A stretch of 64,000 bases of DNA from Companilactobacillus nodensis DSM 19682 = JCM 14932 = NBRC 107160. Lineage in GTDB: Bacteria; Bacillota; Bacilli; Lactobacillales; Lactobacillaceae. Shown here in pieces: positions 9,323-18,328 of the stretch. The DNA is taken from the NCBI RefSeq assembly GCF_000615905.1, contig NZ_BAMN01000010.1, forward strand, positions 1 to 64,000. Reading direction: 5' to 3'. The notes below the pieces were generated by a model. That model saw only the letters and a program-made list of their open reading frames with translations. It ran no database searches and was not told the DNA's origin. The position numbers and the translations under genes were made by a program. Every line of letters begins with the position of its first letter. The stretch's first letter is position 1.

Positions 9323-10207
9323 ATGCTTTTAGGCAAAATCATTCAGGATCAACGTAAAAAACTAAATCTCAGTCAGGCAGAATTAGCCGACGGAATTTGC
9401 ACTCAAGCCATCATCAGTAAGATAGAAAATCAAAATATCTCACCTTCAACTACGGTACTTATTTCTATATGTCAAAAGTTACATCTCACTTTGGATAATG
9501 TCTTCTCTGAGTTTGCATCTTTGCCATCCAGCAATTTATACTTGGATAAATTCCAAGTAATGGATCAAGCTATTCAGGACAAAAAAATGGATATCGTTAA
9601 TGAGACAATAACCGAAATAAAAGAAAGTGCCCTTCCCTCTTTGGAAAAAGCACATCTACATTTTTTATTGGCATTAATTTCAAAATCAAATCAAGATTAC
9701 GATGAGGCTGTTTTTCAACTGAACTATTCATTAGAAATACTTCAGAACCGTAAAACATTCTGGGGAACTGTTTTATATTCAGAATTAGGGACTGTTTACT
9801 TGGATAAAAATCAAAGTGTTAAAACCGAATATTATTATGATTTAACATATTCAAATATCAATAGTCTTGTAATAAATTCAAGTAATGAATTCTATTACTA
9901 TCGATCGATGATCACCAAAATGGCCTCTTGGTATACTGACAATAAAAATTATGAACGCAGTAATTATCTAATTAAAATTGGGTTGCATAAGTTTGACAAA
10001 TATTTTACTGGTAAGTTCACTGATGTTTTATACTTTAACGCCGCTCAAAATGCACTCAGCAGCAATCCCATCGATTACAATCGACTCAGTCATGCATTAA
10101 CCACTTCAATTGCCTTCGCAGACTACAATGACAATCAACCATTGCTTGATAAAATAAAGCTACTGATGAGTCATCACAATATAAACGAGTTAAAAATTAA
10201 ACCCTGA
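9323..10207 (+). CDS. XRE-family regulator with C-terminal TPR-like repeats (RNPP/Rgg-like)
   Basis: Transcriptional regulator of 294 residues. Residues 5-62 are a classic HTH: IIQDQRKKLNLSQAELADGI, then ISKIENQNISPS. The remaining 230 residues are helical with aromatic spacing typical of TPR-type repeats, the architecture of RNPP and Rgg regulators that sense peptides. No obvious pheromone gene is adjacent. It lies convergent to the TetR gene, overlapping it by 11 bases, and has an inverted repeat upstream. Regulator class is secure; peptide sensing is inferred from architecture. Confidence 0.75.
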   Translation: MLLGKIIQDQRKKLNLSQAELADGICTQAIISKIENQNISPSTTVLISICQKLHLTLDNVFSEFASLPSSNLYLDKFQVMDQAIQDKKMDIVNETITEIKESALPSLEKAHLHFLLALISKSNQDYDEAVFQLNYSLEILQNRKTFWGTVLYSELGTVYLDKNQSVKTEYYYDLTYSNINSLVINSSNEFYYYRSMITKMASWYTDNKNYERSNYLIKIGLHKFDKYFTGKFTDVLYFNAAQNALSSNPIDYNRLSHALTTSIAFADYNDNQPLLDKIKLLMSHHNINELKIKP

Positions 10208-10817
10208 TTGTCTTACCGAATTGATTATCCACTCCCAGAAGATCATACGGACTCAGATAACGTGTTTTCATAATAATGTCGATAATTACCTCTTTATTTT
10301 CTGGCTTATCCTTAAACAGCCAAAATTTCATTGTATCAAGTATTCCTGACACCACTATCTCATAAGCATAGTCATTTGGAATTTGATCGACCATCTTGTC
10401 ATTTCCCTTTGTCAAATACAATCCATGATTGACCACCTGATACAGGACATCTTTAACGCGGCTCTCAAACGTCGTTCCGCTACTCTTCATCAAGACTTTG
10501 ATCAACTCGAACTCAGAATCAATGTATCCGATAATCGTATCTATCACAGGGTACGGCTTAACACCCTGACTGACATCCTGATACTTCATAGTTGAATCCA
10601 AATTATTATTTAATTGGTCACTTAATTCATTTAAAATTACATCTTCAAAATGTTTTTCTAATGCGTATTTATCTTCATAGTGAGCATAGAAAGTACTACG
10701 ATTTATTTTTGCTTTTGTAGTGATATCAATTACAGTTAAATGTTCAAACCCCTTAGCCTTCATTAATTCGATGAAGGCTTTTTTTATTTTCTCATCAGTC
10801 TTGGTTAATCTTTCCAT
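10197..10817 (-). CDS. TetR/AcrR-family regulator
   Basis: A 206-residue repressor-type protein. The N-terminus (residues 4-50) is a TetR HTH: TDEKIKKAFIELMKAKGFEHLTVIDITTKAKINRSTFYAHYEDK in short form reads KAFIELM, DITTKAKI, RSTFYAHYEDK. The C-terminal 150 residues form the ligand-binding helical part. The ATG at 10817 follows GAGGAG; a start five codons earlier would overlap that site. It is divergent from an ABC exporter operon with palindromes between them, so it most likely controls that exporter. Confidence 0.85.
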   Translation of the reverse strand: MERLTKTDEKIKKAFIELMKAKGFEHLTVIDITTKAKINRSTFYAHYEDKYALEKHFEDVILNELSDQLNNNLDSTMKYQDVSQGVKPYPVIDTIIGYIDSEFELIKVLMKSSGTTFESRVKDVLYQVVNHGLYLTKGNDKMVDQIPNDYAYEIVVSGILDTMKFWLFKDKPENKEVIIDIIMKTRYLSPYDLLGVDNQFGKTIRV

Positions 10818-10836
10818 AAGTTTTCTCCTCACTAAT

Positions 10837-10912
10837 ACAACACATAGTTGTTTATTGATGGCTGTTATAATACTGCATATAACTTAGTATCTTCACTAAT
10901 CGACACATTGTC
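10837..10912. promoter_or_regulatory. Divergent control region with two palindromes, likely TetR operators
   Basis: ACAACACATAGTTGT (10837-10851) has five-base perfect arms, and GACACATTGTC (10902-10912) four-base perfect arms. They share the core ACACAT and flank the divergent start region of tetR and the ABC exporter. Binding by the adjacent TetR protein is an inference from position. Confidence 0.5.
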
Positions 10913-10931
10913 TATTTAAGGAGATTATAAC

Positions 10932-11632
10932 ATGTCATACATTGAAGTTAAACACAGTTCTAAAATTTACAACAACAATAATACTAAGTTTTACGCTAAC
11001 AACAACGTCAGTTTAATCTAAACAAAGGTGAATTAACAGTTATTGTTGGAGCATCTGGTGCTGGTAAATCCACTCTATTAAATATATTGGGAGGTATGGA
11101 TTCCAATTCAGAAGGTCAAGTAATCGTTAATGGGCGTGACATCTCTAACTATAACGATAAACAAATGACTACCTATAGACGTAAAGGAGTGGGCTTTGTC
11201 TTTCAATTTTATAATCTAATTCCTAATCTAACTGCGTTAGAAAACGTTGAGCTTGCTGAACAAATCGTTCCTAACGGATTAGATCCGATTGGTACCATGC
11301 ACAGTGTTGGATTAGGGGACCGTCTCAACAACTTTCCTGCTGAACTATCAGGTGGAGAACAACAGCGTGTATCAATAGCAAGAGCCATCGCCAAAAAACC
11401 TGATCTATTGCTCTGTGATGAACCTACAGGAGCTTTGGATTATAAAACTGGTAAGAATATTCTGCAGCTGCTACAAAACTTTTGTCATAGTACCAGGAAA
11501 AATGTCATCATCGTTACCCACAATGGAATGATCAAACCAATGGCTGATCACATAATTGAAATTGGTGACGGTAAAGTAAAACTCGATCAAATTAATCCAA
11601 ATCCAACACCTGTGGAATATATCGAATGGTAG
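10932..11632 (+). pseudogene. ABC exporter ATP-binding protein (MacB/LolD type), one frameshift
   Basis: Energises the FtsX-type permease encoded next to it. After the break the protein shows Walker A GASGAGKST, Q-loop [11 protein letters not shown], signature LSGGEQQR, Walker B LLLCDEP and the D-loop GALD. The first 30 residues (SYIEVKHSSKIY) lie in another frame; the shift sits at the T3 run 11012-11014, where a fourth T gives NNNVSFNLNKGELTVIVG. The ATG at 10932 follows AAGGAG. It overlaps the permease region and forms a two-gene operon divergent from tetR. Confidence 0.88.
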
Positions 11633-11640
11633 GCAATAAT

Positions 11641-14193
11641 ATGAAAACTTTAAACAAGAATATTTTCAGAGAGTTCAAATTTTCGATTGCACGATTTGTA
11701 TCAATTACTACCCTACTCTCTTTAGGTGTGTTCATTTTAATTGGTCTGAAGGTAACCGGTAATGACATGCGATCAACTGCCAGCCATTATTACGAATCAC
11801 ATAAAATGGCAGATGCAGTTGTTAAAAGTAATGCTGATATTTCAGTCTCTAATCAGAAAAAACTAAAAAATCTTGATCACGTCAAGACCATTGAATTTAC
11901 CAAGAGTCTTGATGGATTAATTGCCGGTTCTAACACGAGCATTAGAGTTCAAGCGAAGACTTCTCAACTATCGACTTACCAGGTGACTTCCGGCAAACTA
12001 CCCAAAAGGTCAAATGAAATCGCCTTAAGCAAAACTGAACATGGTAAATATAAAATTGGCGATTACATAAGTTTGAAGAATAAAAGTAATAAAAATATTT
12101 CTGGATTCAAAAACTCTAAATATAAAATTGTTGGTTTCGTTACCTCGTCCGATTATCTACTCAAACAGAATTTAGGAACAACATCAGTCGGAACTGGACA
12201 AATAGATACCTACGCAGTTGTATCGAAGTCAGCATTTACCTCCGATACCCCTACTACGGCCTTGATCAATTATGACAATCTTAAAGGTTCTAGCTATTCT
12301 GATCGCTACGAGAAACAAGTCGAACAGAACGTCGCAAATTCTGAATCTAAAATTCAAAAACTCGTCGAAAACCGTAAACAGAAAATTATTGATAAGTCCT
12401 ATACAAAAATTGATACACAATTACCGATCTTACAAAAAATGTACGGCGACAAGGCCACTTTAATAATCACAAAGGAAAAGACACGAGTTAGTACAAAGAC
12501 CAATGCACTAAAATATCAAATTCAATCAAGAAATGATTACAATGCGGGATACAATCAATTCGGCGAAGACGCCAAAAGAATCGATGTACTTTCGAATACA
12601 TTTCCCATCATCTTCTTTGCCGTGGCTATTTTAGTAGTTCTACTCACAATGTCTCGCATGGGAGAAGAAAAACGTATCGAATTAGGAACTCTTCGTGCAT
12701 TAGGGTATACGAAATATGACACTATGAAAGTATTTTTATCGTATGGACTGCTTGCCAGTATCATTGGTACATCAATTGGTGCCTGGTTTGGTACTACTTT
12801 CTTACCTAAAAAAATATTTGCTGCCTATGCGGCAAACTTCGTAATCCCTAATTTCCAAACTCCAGTATCTTGGAAGTGGATCATTATTTCACTCGTAATA
12901 ACTATTATTTGTACAGTATTACCAGCTGTCTACGTTGCCGGTAGCTCACTTAAAGAGAAACCAGCGACACTTATGCTTCCAAAACCTCCAAAGACTGGCT
13001 CCAAAATACTATTGGAGCGCATACCATTTATTTGGGAAAAATTATCATTCAATTACAAAGTTACGTTGCGTAATTTGTTTAGGTACAAATTCAAATCATG
13101 CATGACCATTATTGGTGTCATGGGATGTACTGCTCTGCTAATAACTGGATTTGGAATCAAGGACTCTTTGAATAATATCGTAACTACACAATACAAGGAC
13201 ATTATTCATTATGATTTGATAGGAATGTACAATCCTACTGATACAACCAAGAACATTGATGCATACAAGAACAGGATTTCTGGTATCAAAAGAATCAACA
13301 GTAAAACTACAATTTACTACGAGAATGTTACATCAAAAACTTCTGCCATGAACAATAATCAACAGATTTCATTGATTGTTCCAAAAGACAAAAATCAATT
13401 TAGCAAATACGTCACTCTCCGTGATCCAAACACACACAATAAGATAAGACTATCAAGTGATGGCGTAGTTATCACACAAAAACTTGCTAAAATAATGCAT
13501 GTCTCAGTTGGAGACAAAATAACGATCAAAACTTCTACTGGCCAAAAACATCGATTAAGAATTTCCGCAATCACCGAAATGTACGCCGGTCATAATATTT
13601 ATATGAACGCCAATTATTATCAAAAGATCTTCAACGAATCGCTAACCTATAATTCTATCATGATGAAACTCAACAATCGTTCAGGCAAAAATATAGATAA
13701 CATTTCACGTCAATTAACAAAACAACATGCATCTGTAACAGTCGTTCAATCTGACGATGCCAAAGAAACCATCAATAATATTCTAAACGGTTTAAATAAC
13801 TTAGTTCTTATTATTATCGTTGCGGCATCACTATTAGCATTCGTAGTATTATTCACTTTAACGAATATCAACGTTTCCGAACGTATACGTGAGTTATCAA
13901 CTATCAAAGTTCTTGGATTCTATCCGATGGAAGTAGTCATGTACATTTATCGAGAGACGTTCATTCTAACTTTACTTGGTATAATTTTCGGATTTGCAGG
14001 CGGAAGCTGGCTTCACAACTACATCATGCAGACTCTACCACCAGAAACGGCCATGGCTGATATGACACTATTTTGGACCAACTTCACCCTTTCAGGAATC
14101 ATGACGGTTGCCTTCTCCATCATTGTTATGATATTCATGGCTCGTAAAATTAGTAAAGTCGACATGCTTGGAGCATTGAAATCTGTAGATTAA
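11641..14193 (+). CDS. ABC exporter permease, FtsX-type, two FtsX domains
   Basis: Membrane partner of the upstream ATPase, 850 residues. One helix at residues 15-38, a large extracellular MacB-like domain (about 40-300), three helices (about 315-430), a further helix near 480-510, a second extracellular domain, and three final helices (about 715-845). The duplicated arrangement is typical of exporters for antimicrobial peptides or lipoproteins. I chose the ATG at 11641, since KTLNKNIFREFKFSIARF matches the usual short N-terminal segment; an ATG at 11626 overlaps the ATPase stop. Substrate unknown; the TetR neighbour suggests inducible efflux. Confidence 0.85.
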   Translation: MKTLNKNIFREFKFSIARFVSITTLLSLGVFILIGLKVTGNDMRSTASHYYESHKMADAVVKSNADISVSNQKKLKNLDHVKTIEFTKSLDGLIAGSNTSIRVQAKTSQLSTYQVTSGKLPKRSNEIALSKTEHGKYKIGDYISLKNKSNKNISGFKNSKYKIVGFVTSSDYLLKQNLGTTSVGTGQIDTYAVVSKSAFTSDTPTTALINYDNLKGSSYSDRYEKQVEQNVANSESKIQKLVENRKQKIIDKSYTKIDTQLPILQKMYGDKATLIITKEKTRVSTKTNALKYQIQSRNDYNAGYNQFGEDAKRIDVLSNTFPIIFFAVAILVVLLTMSRMGEEKRIELGTLRALGYTKYDTMKVFLSYGLLASIIGTSIGAWFGTTFLPKKIFAAYAANFVIPNFQTPVSWKWIIISLVITIICTVLPAVYVAGSSLKEKPATLMLPKPPKTGSKILLERIPFIWEKLSFNYKVTLRNLFRYKFKSCMTIIGVMGCTALLITGFGIKDSLNNIVTTQYKDIIHYDLIGMYNPTDTTKNIDAYKNRISGIKRINSKTTIYYENVTSKTSAMNNNQQISLIVPKDKNQFSKYVTLRDPNTHNKIRLSSDGVVITQKLAKIMHVSVGDKITIKTSTGQKHRLRISAITEMYAGHNIYMNANYYQKIFNESLTYNSIMMKLNNRSGKNIDNISRQLTKQHASVTVVQSDDAKETINNILNGLNNLVLIIIVAASLLAFVVLFTLTNINVSERIRELSTIKVLGFYPMEVVMYIYRETFILTLLGIIFGFAGGSWLHNYIMQTLPPETAMADMTLFWTNFTLSGIMTVAFSIIVMIFMARKISKVDMLGALKSVD

Positions 14194-14239
14194 TTGACCA
14201 GCTTCGAATAATTTAAGTTATGTAACCTTATAATAACAA

Positions 14240-14263
14240 AAAAGGAAAGCTTCAGCTTTCCTT
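14240..14263 (-). terminator. Terminator overlapping the stop codon of the DUF2075 gene
   Basis: On the minus strand AAGGAAAGC and GCTTTCCTT pair around a TGAA loop and are followed by a T6 run. The TGA stop of the DUF2075 gene (14252-14254) lies in the loop, so the last codons are part of the hairpin. Confidence 0.8.
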
Positions 14264-15448
14264 CAAATAATCGTATATTCTAGAATCATGAAAATAAACA
14301 TAAACGCCTCTAACTCCACGCTTCAATAATACATTGATGGAATTAAGAATGATTGTCTTCTTAGCCTCATCAATATTATCAATATCATTCTCGTGTCGTT
14401 TCTTGAATGCTTCCTGATCTTCATACGCATTAGTGTTTATCCTGATTCGACCATCCCCTGCATATTCGACCGATGGACCAATGATCACTGCCACATAATT
14501 AAGATCAAATCCTTGAACCGTATAGATTGATCCTATCTCATTGATAGTGGAGTCTTTCTGAGCCCAAGTTACACGGTCATAATTATACTGATCCCAAGGT
14601 AAATGAAAGTCACCCTCATTAACGTAGTGCTTTTTGCCATCCAAAGTTGATGGATAATCTGCTGTTGCGACGATTCTAGACTTTGTGTATTTATCATTGT
14701 CATGACACAATTGCCGGTACATCTTTTCAGCATCTTGATAAATTCTAAAATCATAATTCTGATTAGAGCCATCAAGGTATTCCACTTTTTTAGAGTCAAT
14801 CGGATCAAGCTTTAAACTCTTTGTTAGGTCATTGATCCAATTAATCACTGAACGAGGCGCCTGCATCCGCATCTGAACACGCAAAGTTTCGAGTTTGTAT
14901 TGCAGCTTGAATCGTGTAACCAAATTATCGATCACATGCTGTGACCAATAGCTCTTCAACTTCAAAACTTGTCGTTCATCATAAACGATCACAACCACCT
15001 TAGCCAATTTGATAATTTCTTCCAATTGGTTGTGCTGCTCAAAATTATTATATCGGTCAGCCTCACTCAACAATAGATGAGCTTCATCGATCACAACCAC
15101 ATCAGCAGTTTTGTTATCTTTATTCATTCGATTGATAAATGTTGTCGGACGTAAAAACCTATTCTTACGTAGTTCCGAAAAATCACCTGCATTATCCTGA
15201 TAGACTTTTAGCAACTCCGGATGATTTACTAAAAAATAATTGTCCGTCGAATCCTGCTTGGAATCACTTTCTATATTCAAGAACAACTGAGTTAATATAA
15301 CACTTTTGCCTGTACCGGCATCCCCGTTTAATTGGAATAATCCTTTGGTATTGTTTTTCAAATTCGTATGACAAAAATCTAAAATCTCATTAAAAACATC
15401 TTGCTGCTCAGCGGTAAGATGTTTATTTGGTAAAACTGAATCTAACAT
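14252..15448 (-). CDS. DUF2075 P-loop ATPase/helicase-like protein
   Basis: A 398-residue P-loop protein of the DUF2075 (DNA/RNA helicase-like) family. Walker A is GDAGTGKS (42-49), Walker B VVVIDEAHLLL (117-127), and the helicase-like motif YTVQGFDLNYVAVIIG lies near 325. ATP hydrolysis coupled to nucleic-acid work is expected from the superfamily; the cellular task of this single-domain form is not established. The ATG at 15448 follows TAGGAG; an upstream in-frame start would run through the terminator of the preceding gene. It is the second gene behind the tautomerase, separated by a terminator hairpin. Confidence 0.8.
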   Translation of the reverse strand: MLDSVLPNKHLTAEQQDVFNEILDFCHTNLKNNTKGLFQLNGDAGTGKSVILTQLFLNIESDSKQDSTDNYFLVNHPELLKVYQDNAGDFSELRKNRFLRPTTFINRMNKDNKTADVVVIDEAHLLLSEADRYNNFEQHNQLEEIIKLAKVVVIVYDERQVLKLKSYWSQHVIDNLVTRFKLQYKLETLRVQMRMQAPRSVINWINDLTKSLKLDPIDSKKVEYLDGSNQNYDFRIYQDAEKMYRQLCHDNDKYTKSRIVATADYPSTLDGKKHYVNEGDFHLPWDQYNYDRVTWAQKDSTINEIGSIYTVQGFDLNYVAVIIGPSVEYAGDGRIRINTNAYEDQEAFKKRHENDIDNIDEAKKTIILNSINVLLKRGVRGVYVYFHDSRIYDYLKES

Positions 15449-15468
15449 AATATCTCCTAACAAAAATA

Positions 15469-15486
15469 GCACACCCAGAGGTGTGC
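15469..15486 (-). terminator. Hairpin terminator after the tautomerase gene
   Basis: On the minus strand GCACACC/GGTGTGC (seven base pairs) is followed by ATTTTTG. It lies between the tautomerase stop and the DUF2075 start, so read-through may feed the latter. Confidence 0.7.
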
Positions 15487-15496
15487 CAAAAATCAA

Positions 15497-15682
15497 TTAT
15501 TCGTCACTCTTCAAAACACCACCAACAGCGTAGTGTTCCTTTTCCATTTCATTCAAAACAACATGAACGTGTTCTGCAGGTGCACCAGTGTTTTTAACAA
15601 TAGCGTCTGTAACGTCCTTTACCATACCTTTTAATTGTTCAGGACTACGTCCGGCAATAAGGTCGATGTGTACTAATGGCAT
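15497..15682 (-). CDS. 4-oxalocrotonate tautomerase family protein
   Basis: Small tautomerase of 61 residues. After removal of the initiator methionine the N-terminal proline (PLVHIDLIAGR) is the catalytic base of the family. The middle (EQLKGMVKDVTDAIV) and the segment HVHVVLNEME fit the beta-alpha-beta fold that assembles into hexamers. Such orphan paralogues are common in lactobacilli and their true substrate is usually unknown; the name 2-hydroxymuconate tautomerase is a family label only. Confidence 0.88.
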   Translation of the reverse strand: MPLVHIDLIAGRSPEQLKGMVKDVTDAIVKNTGAPAEHVHVVLNEMEKEHYAVGGVLKSDE

Positions 15683-15765
15683 AATAATTCTCCTTTAATA
15701 GATATTTAATATGTTTAAATTATATACTTTTCATAATTCGTTGGAAACAAATAAGTTAATTGAAA

Positions 15766-17136
15766 CTAGTTACTAGCATAATCAGAATATGCTTGAGTTA
15801 AATCATCATCAAGCATTATGTCATGTCCACTATATATTTTCCCAGACGATGTAATACCGATGTTTTTACCTGTGTCACTAACTTCATTTCCTTCTTCAGC
15901 GAACGAATAGTATATTCTGTAAACCATTGGTACATTCTTTTTCTCTCCGCCAAAACTTTCTAAAACTGGAAGTGTTCCACCTTCATCTGATTCCATTGCA
16001 TGAAAGTTAGAAGTATCATCATCTTTTTGATAATAATCTGTCAACCAATCAACAAAGTCTTCTTTAGTTGGAAATACTTCTTTTACACTTCCACCATTTG
16101 AATCACTCTCAGATCCCTTATGCATCTGAGAATCAAAAGTAGAAACAGCATAACTACTGATATAGTCATCATACTTAGGTTGGCTCTGTGAAGCGTCATT
16201 TGGATAGCTATCTTCCATTGTCCAACTAGTAAAACCACTACCAACTAACGTCAAAGTATTATTCACATATTTCAACTTAAGAGTTTTACCAGCTAATGGC
16301 TTACCAGATTTTTGATATTCAAATCCACCCAAGCTCATCAAATCACCATAATAAGAATTCGATTGACTAGATACATTTAACGTCATAATTCGTGTGCTTG
16401 AATCATACGAATAAGTACCTTCAAATACTGCCATCACGGCTGAATCTTTGGAACTGTTATTTGGATCTTGGTAACCATATCTCCAGATAAAATTGCTACC
16501 CTTGAAAGCAATGGCGTTCATTGGCGTGTCCATACCATTAGAAGTGAATCCATGATTAGAGAACTTACCATATGAACTATTGTACTTACTCATTTCACTT
16601 TGATAATGCTTGCGATAATTAACCGTCTTCTTGTCAGTAGGATAAAGTTTGACATTATTAACTGTTCCCAGCAGATACGTTTCTTTATTCTTAATCTTAA
16701 TAGCATGATCTTCCGCAGCATTCAAAGTATTACCTTCCCTTTGAACAATACTTATTGGAGCTTCACCATTCGACAAATCATAATCACTGGCAAATCTTTC
16801 TTCAGTAACACTGACAATATTCATTGTTATATCGCCATTCTTGGCAATGGTATATGTTCCTCGTTCAGTGAATCTTCCTGAAAATCCGTTTGAACTAATA
16901 ATATCTTGAACGAAATGGCCATCCTTGTCAAAGTACATTGAATACTTGTAATCAGGGTCTTTTGAAGATCCATCACCATTATGTGTACCTTTAAAATTAT
17001 GGCCTTTAATAACTATTTTTTTAACTGCGTTTTCTGTGTTGTTAGAACTAGCAGTATTTTGAGAATTATTACCACATCCAGCTAAAATCAGTCCAAAAAA
17101 CAACACAACACTAAAAATTCTAATTAATCGTTTCAT
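15766..17136 (-). CDS. Putative lipoprotein of unknown function
   Basis: A 456-residue exported lipoprotein. The N-terminus has a basic start, a hydrophobic core and the lipobox LAGC (cysteine at residue 21), so it should be anchored to the outer face of the membrane. A linker rich in N and S follows. Two stretches with similar wording (SMYFDKDGHFVQD... and YGYQDPNNSSKDSAVMAVFEGTYSYD) suggest lipocalin-like or repeated beta domains measuring a response to residues such as FDKDG; I do not recognise a named family. A C-terminal part (about 350-456) begins EVFPTKEDFVDWLTDYY. Monocistronic. Confidence 0.7.
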   Translation of the reverse strand: MKRLIRIFSVVLFFGLILAGCGNNSQNTASSNNTENAVKKIVIKGHNFKGTHNGDGSSKDPDYKYSMYFDKDGHFVQDIISSNGFSGRFTERGTYTIAKNGDITMNIVSVTEERFASDYDLSNGEAPISIVQREGNTLNAAEDHAIKIKNKETYLLGTVNNVKLYPTDKKTVNYRKHYQSEMSKYNSSYGKFSNHGFTSNGMDTPMNAIAFKGSNFIWRYGYQDPNNSSKDSAVMAVFEGTYSYDSSTRIMTLNVSSQSNSYYGDLMSLGGFEYQKSGKPLAGKTLKLKYVNNTLTLVGSGFTSWTMEDSYPNDASQSQPKYDDYISSYAVSTFDSQMHKGSESDSNGGSVKEVFPTKEDFVDWLTDYYQKDDDTSNFHAMESDEGGTLPVLESFGGEKKNVPMVYRIYYSFAEEGNEVSDTGKNIGITSSGKIYSGHDIMLDDDLTQAYSDYASN

Positions 17137-17207
17137 GCTTTCCCCTTAATAATTCAGTGCGTCTTTATGTTCCTTAAAATCTCTTTATTAATCGTAATAC
17201 AACATGA

Positions 17208-17238
17208 AAAAGAGCTCTAACTCGAATAGAGCTCTTTT
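17208..17238 (-). terminator. Intrinsic terminator of the SLAP-like gene
   Basis: Perfect 12-base-pair hairpin AAAAGAGCTCTA/TAGAGCTCTTTT with a seven-base loop, continuing into T residues on the minus strand; it could act in both directions. Confidence 0.9.
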
Positions 17239-17256
17239 AATTTATGATAATCCTCT

Positions 17257-18057
17257 CTAATTAGCACTTAAGGTATTCACACCATTTTTAGTATATGGAA
17301 TAGTGAATACTTCACCAGCAAATTGAATTGGTCCGGTCCAAGTCTCTTCTCCTGGAACAACCGTATAACCACTTAGTTTTGGTGCATCAATTGTAATATT
17401 AGAATTCAACATGACATTACGTGCTTCTGTTTTTATTATGTAACTGTCATTTGTATTAGTTGAACGCTTCAAATAATCAATTCTAATTGTTACCATACCA
17501 TTTTTTGCGACCTGTGATCCTTCGCCATCTTTAGTATAAGGAATAGTAAATGTTTCACCGTCAAACTGAACTGGCCCAGTCCATGTTTCCTCACCTGGAA
17601 CAACTGTATATCCGTCAAACTTAAGTGCATTAATTGTTACAGTTGAATTCAATTTAACGCGACGTGTTTCTGACTTGATAATAAATGAATTATTTGTATT
17701 AGTTGAACGTTTCAAATAATTAATTTTAATTGTTACCACGCCATCCTGATTGGTTGGTGTACTTGCAGTATTCCCAGACAATGTAGAATCACTAGCCTTC
17801 AAATACTCATTAGTAGCAACTTGGTACATAGTCTCTCCATTAATATTAATAATTTTACCAACTCTCCATGGAGTATTGGCCATCAATCCCCTGTTTCTAA
17901 CCTGGTTACCAGCTTTGGTATAAATAAATGTAACTGGTACGTTCTTAGTAGTTGCTACACCTGATGCCTCAGCATCTTTTGACAAAACTGAACTTGTTGC
18001 AAATGCGGCTAGAGCTAGTCCTGACACTACTAATGAATTTCTTAATAATGATTTCAT
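17257..18057 (-). CDS. Exported SLAP-like protein with two tandem repeats
   Basis: A 266-residue secreted protein. Residues 1-32 are a signal peptide. Residues about 40-95 (VTFIYTKAGNQV ... NTPWRVGKI ... YQVATNEYLKA) resemble the SLAP/SH3-like module of lactobacillar surface proteins. Two repeats follow, about 107-182 and 190-262, each beginning VTI(K/R)I(N/D)YLKRSTNTN and ending PGEETWTGP(V/I)QF plus FTIPYTK; they are about 75 percent alike. No LPxTG motif or C-terminal anchor is present, so attachment must be non-covalent or the protein is released. The repeat family is unknown to me. Confidence 0.75.
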   Translation of the reverse strand: MKSLLRNSLVVSGLALAAFATSSVLSKDAEASGVATTKNVPVTFIYTKAGNQVRNRGLMANTPWRVGKIININGETMYQVATNEYLKASDSTLSGNTASTPTNQDGVVTIKINYLKRSTNTNNSFIIKSETRRVKLNSTVTINALKFDGYTVVPGEETWTGPVQFDGETFTIPYTKDGEGSQVAKNGMVTIRIDYLKRSTNTNDSYIIKTEARNVMLNSNITIDAPKLSGYTVVPGEETWTGPIQFAGEVFTIPYTKNGVNTLSAN

Positions 18058-18287
18058 AAATAATCCCCCTATTAATTAATGATATAACTGATAAATATAA
18101 ACACATTTAGTGGCAATAATGCCTACTGACCCCCACAAAAAAAGTGCCGGTATTATTGTTATTTCACAGTCAATACCAACACTTGTTATGCACATTCATC
18201 ACATTTACATCCGGCAGTATATACCATTTTTTTAATATAATAAGTATAAACCTAGCTAATATAAAATTGAAGTCTCATTTCAAAAAA

Positions 18288-18320
18288 AGAGGTAATTGCC
18301 TAGTTACAGCAATTACCTCT
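18288..18320 (-). terminator. Intrinsic terminator of pepT
   Basis: Perfect 12-base-pair hairpin AGAGGTAATTGC/GCAATTACCTCT with a nine-base loop, followed on the minus strand by a T7 run. The rest of the 271-base gap to 18057 contains a second, weaker hairpin near 18138-18183 and nothing coding that I can support. Confidence 0.92.
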
Positions 18321-18328
18321 TCAAACGA

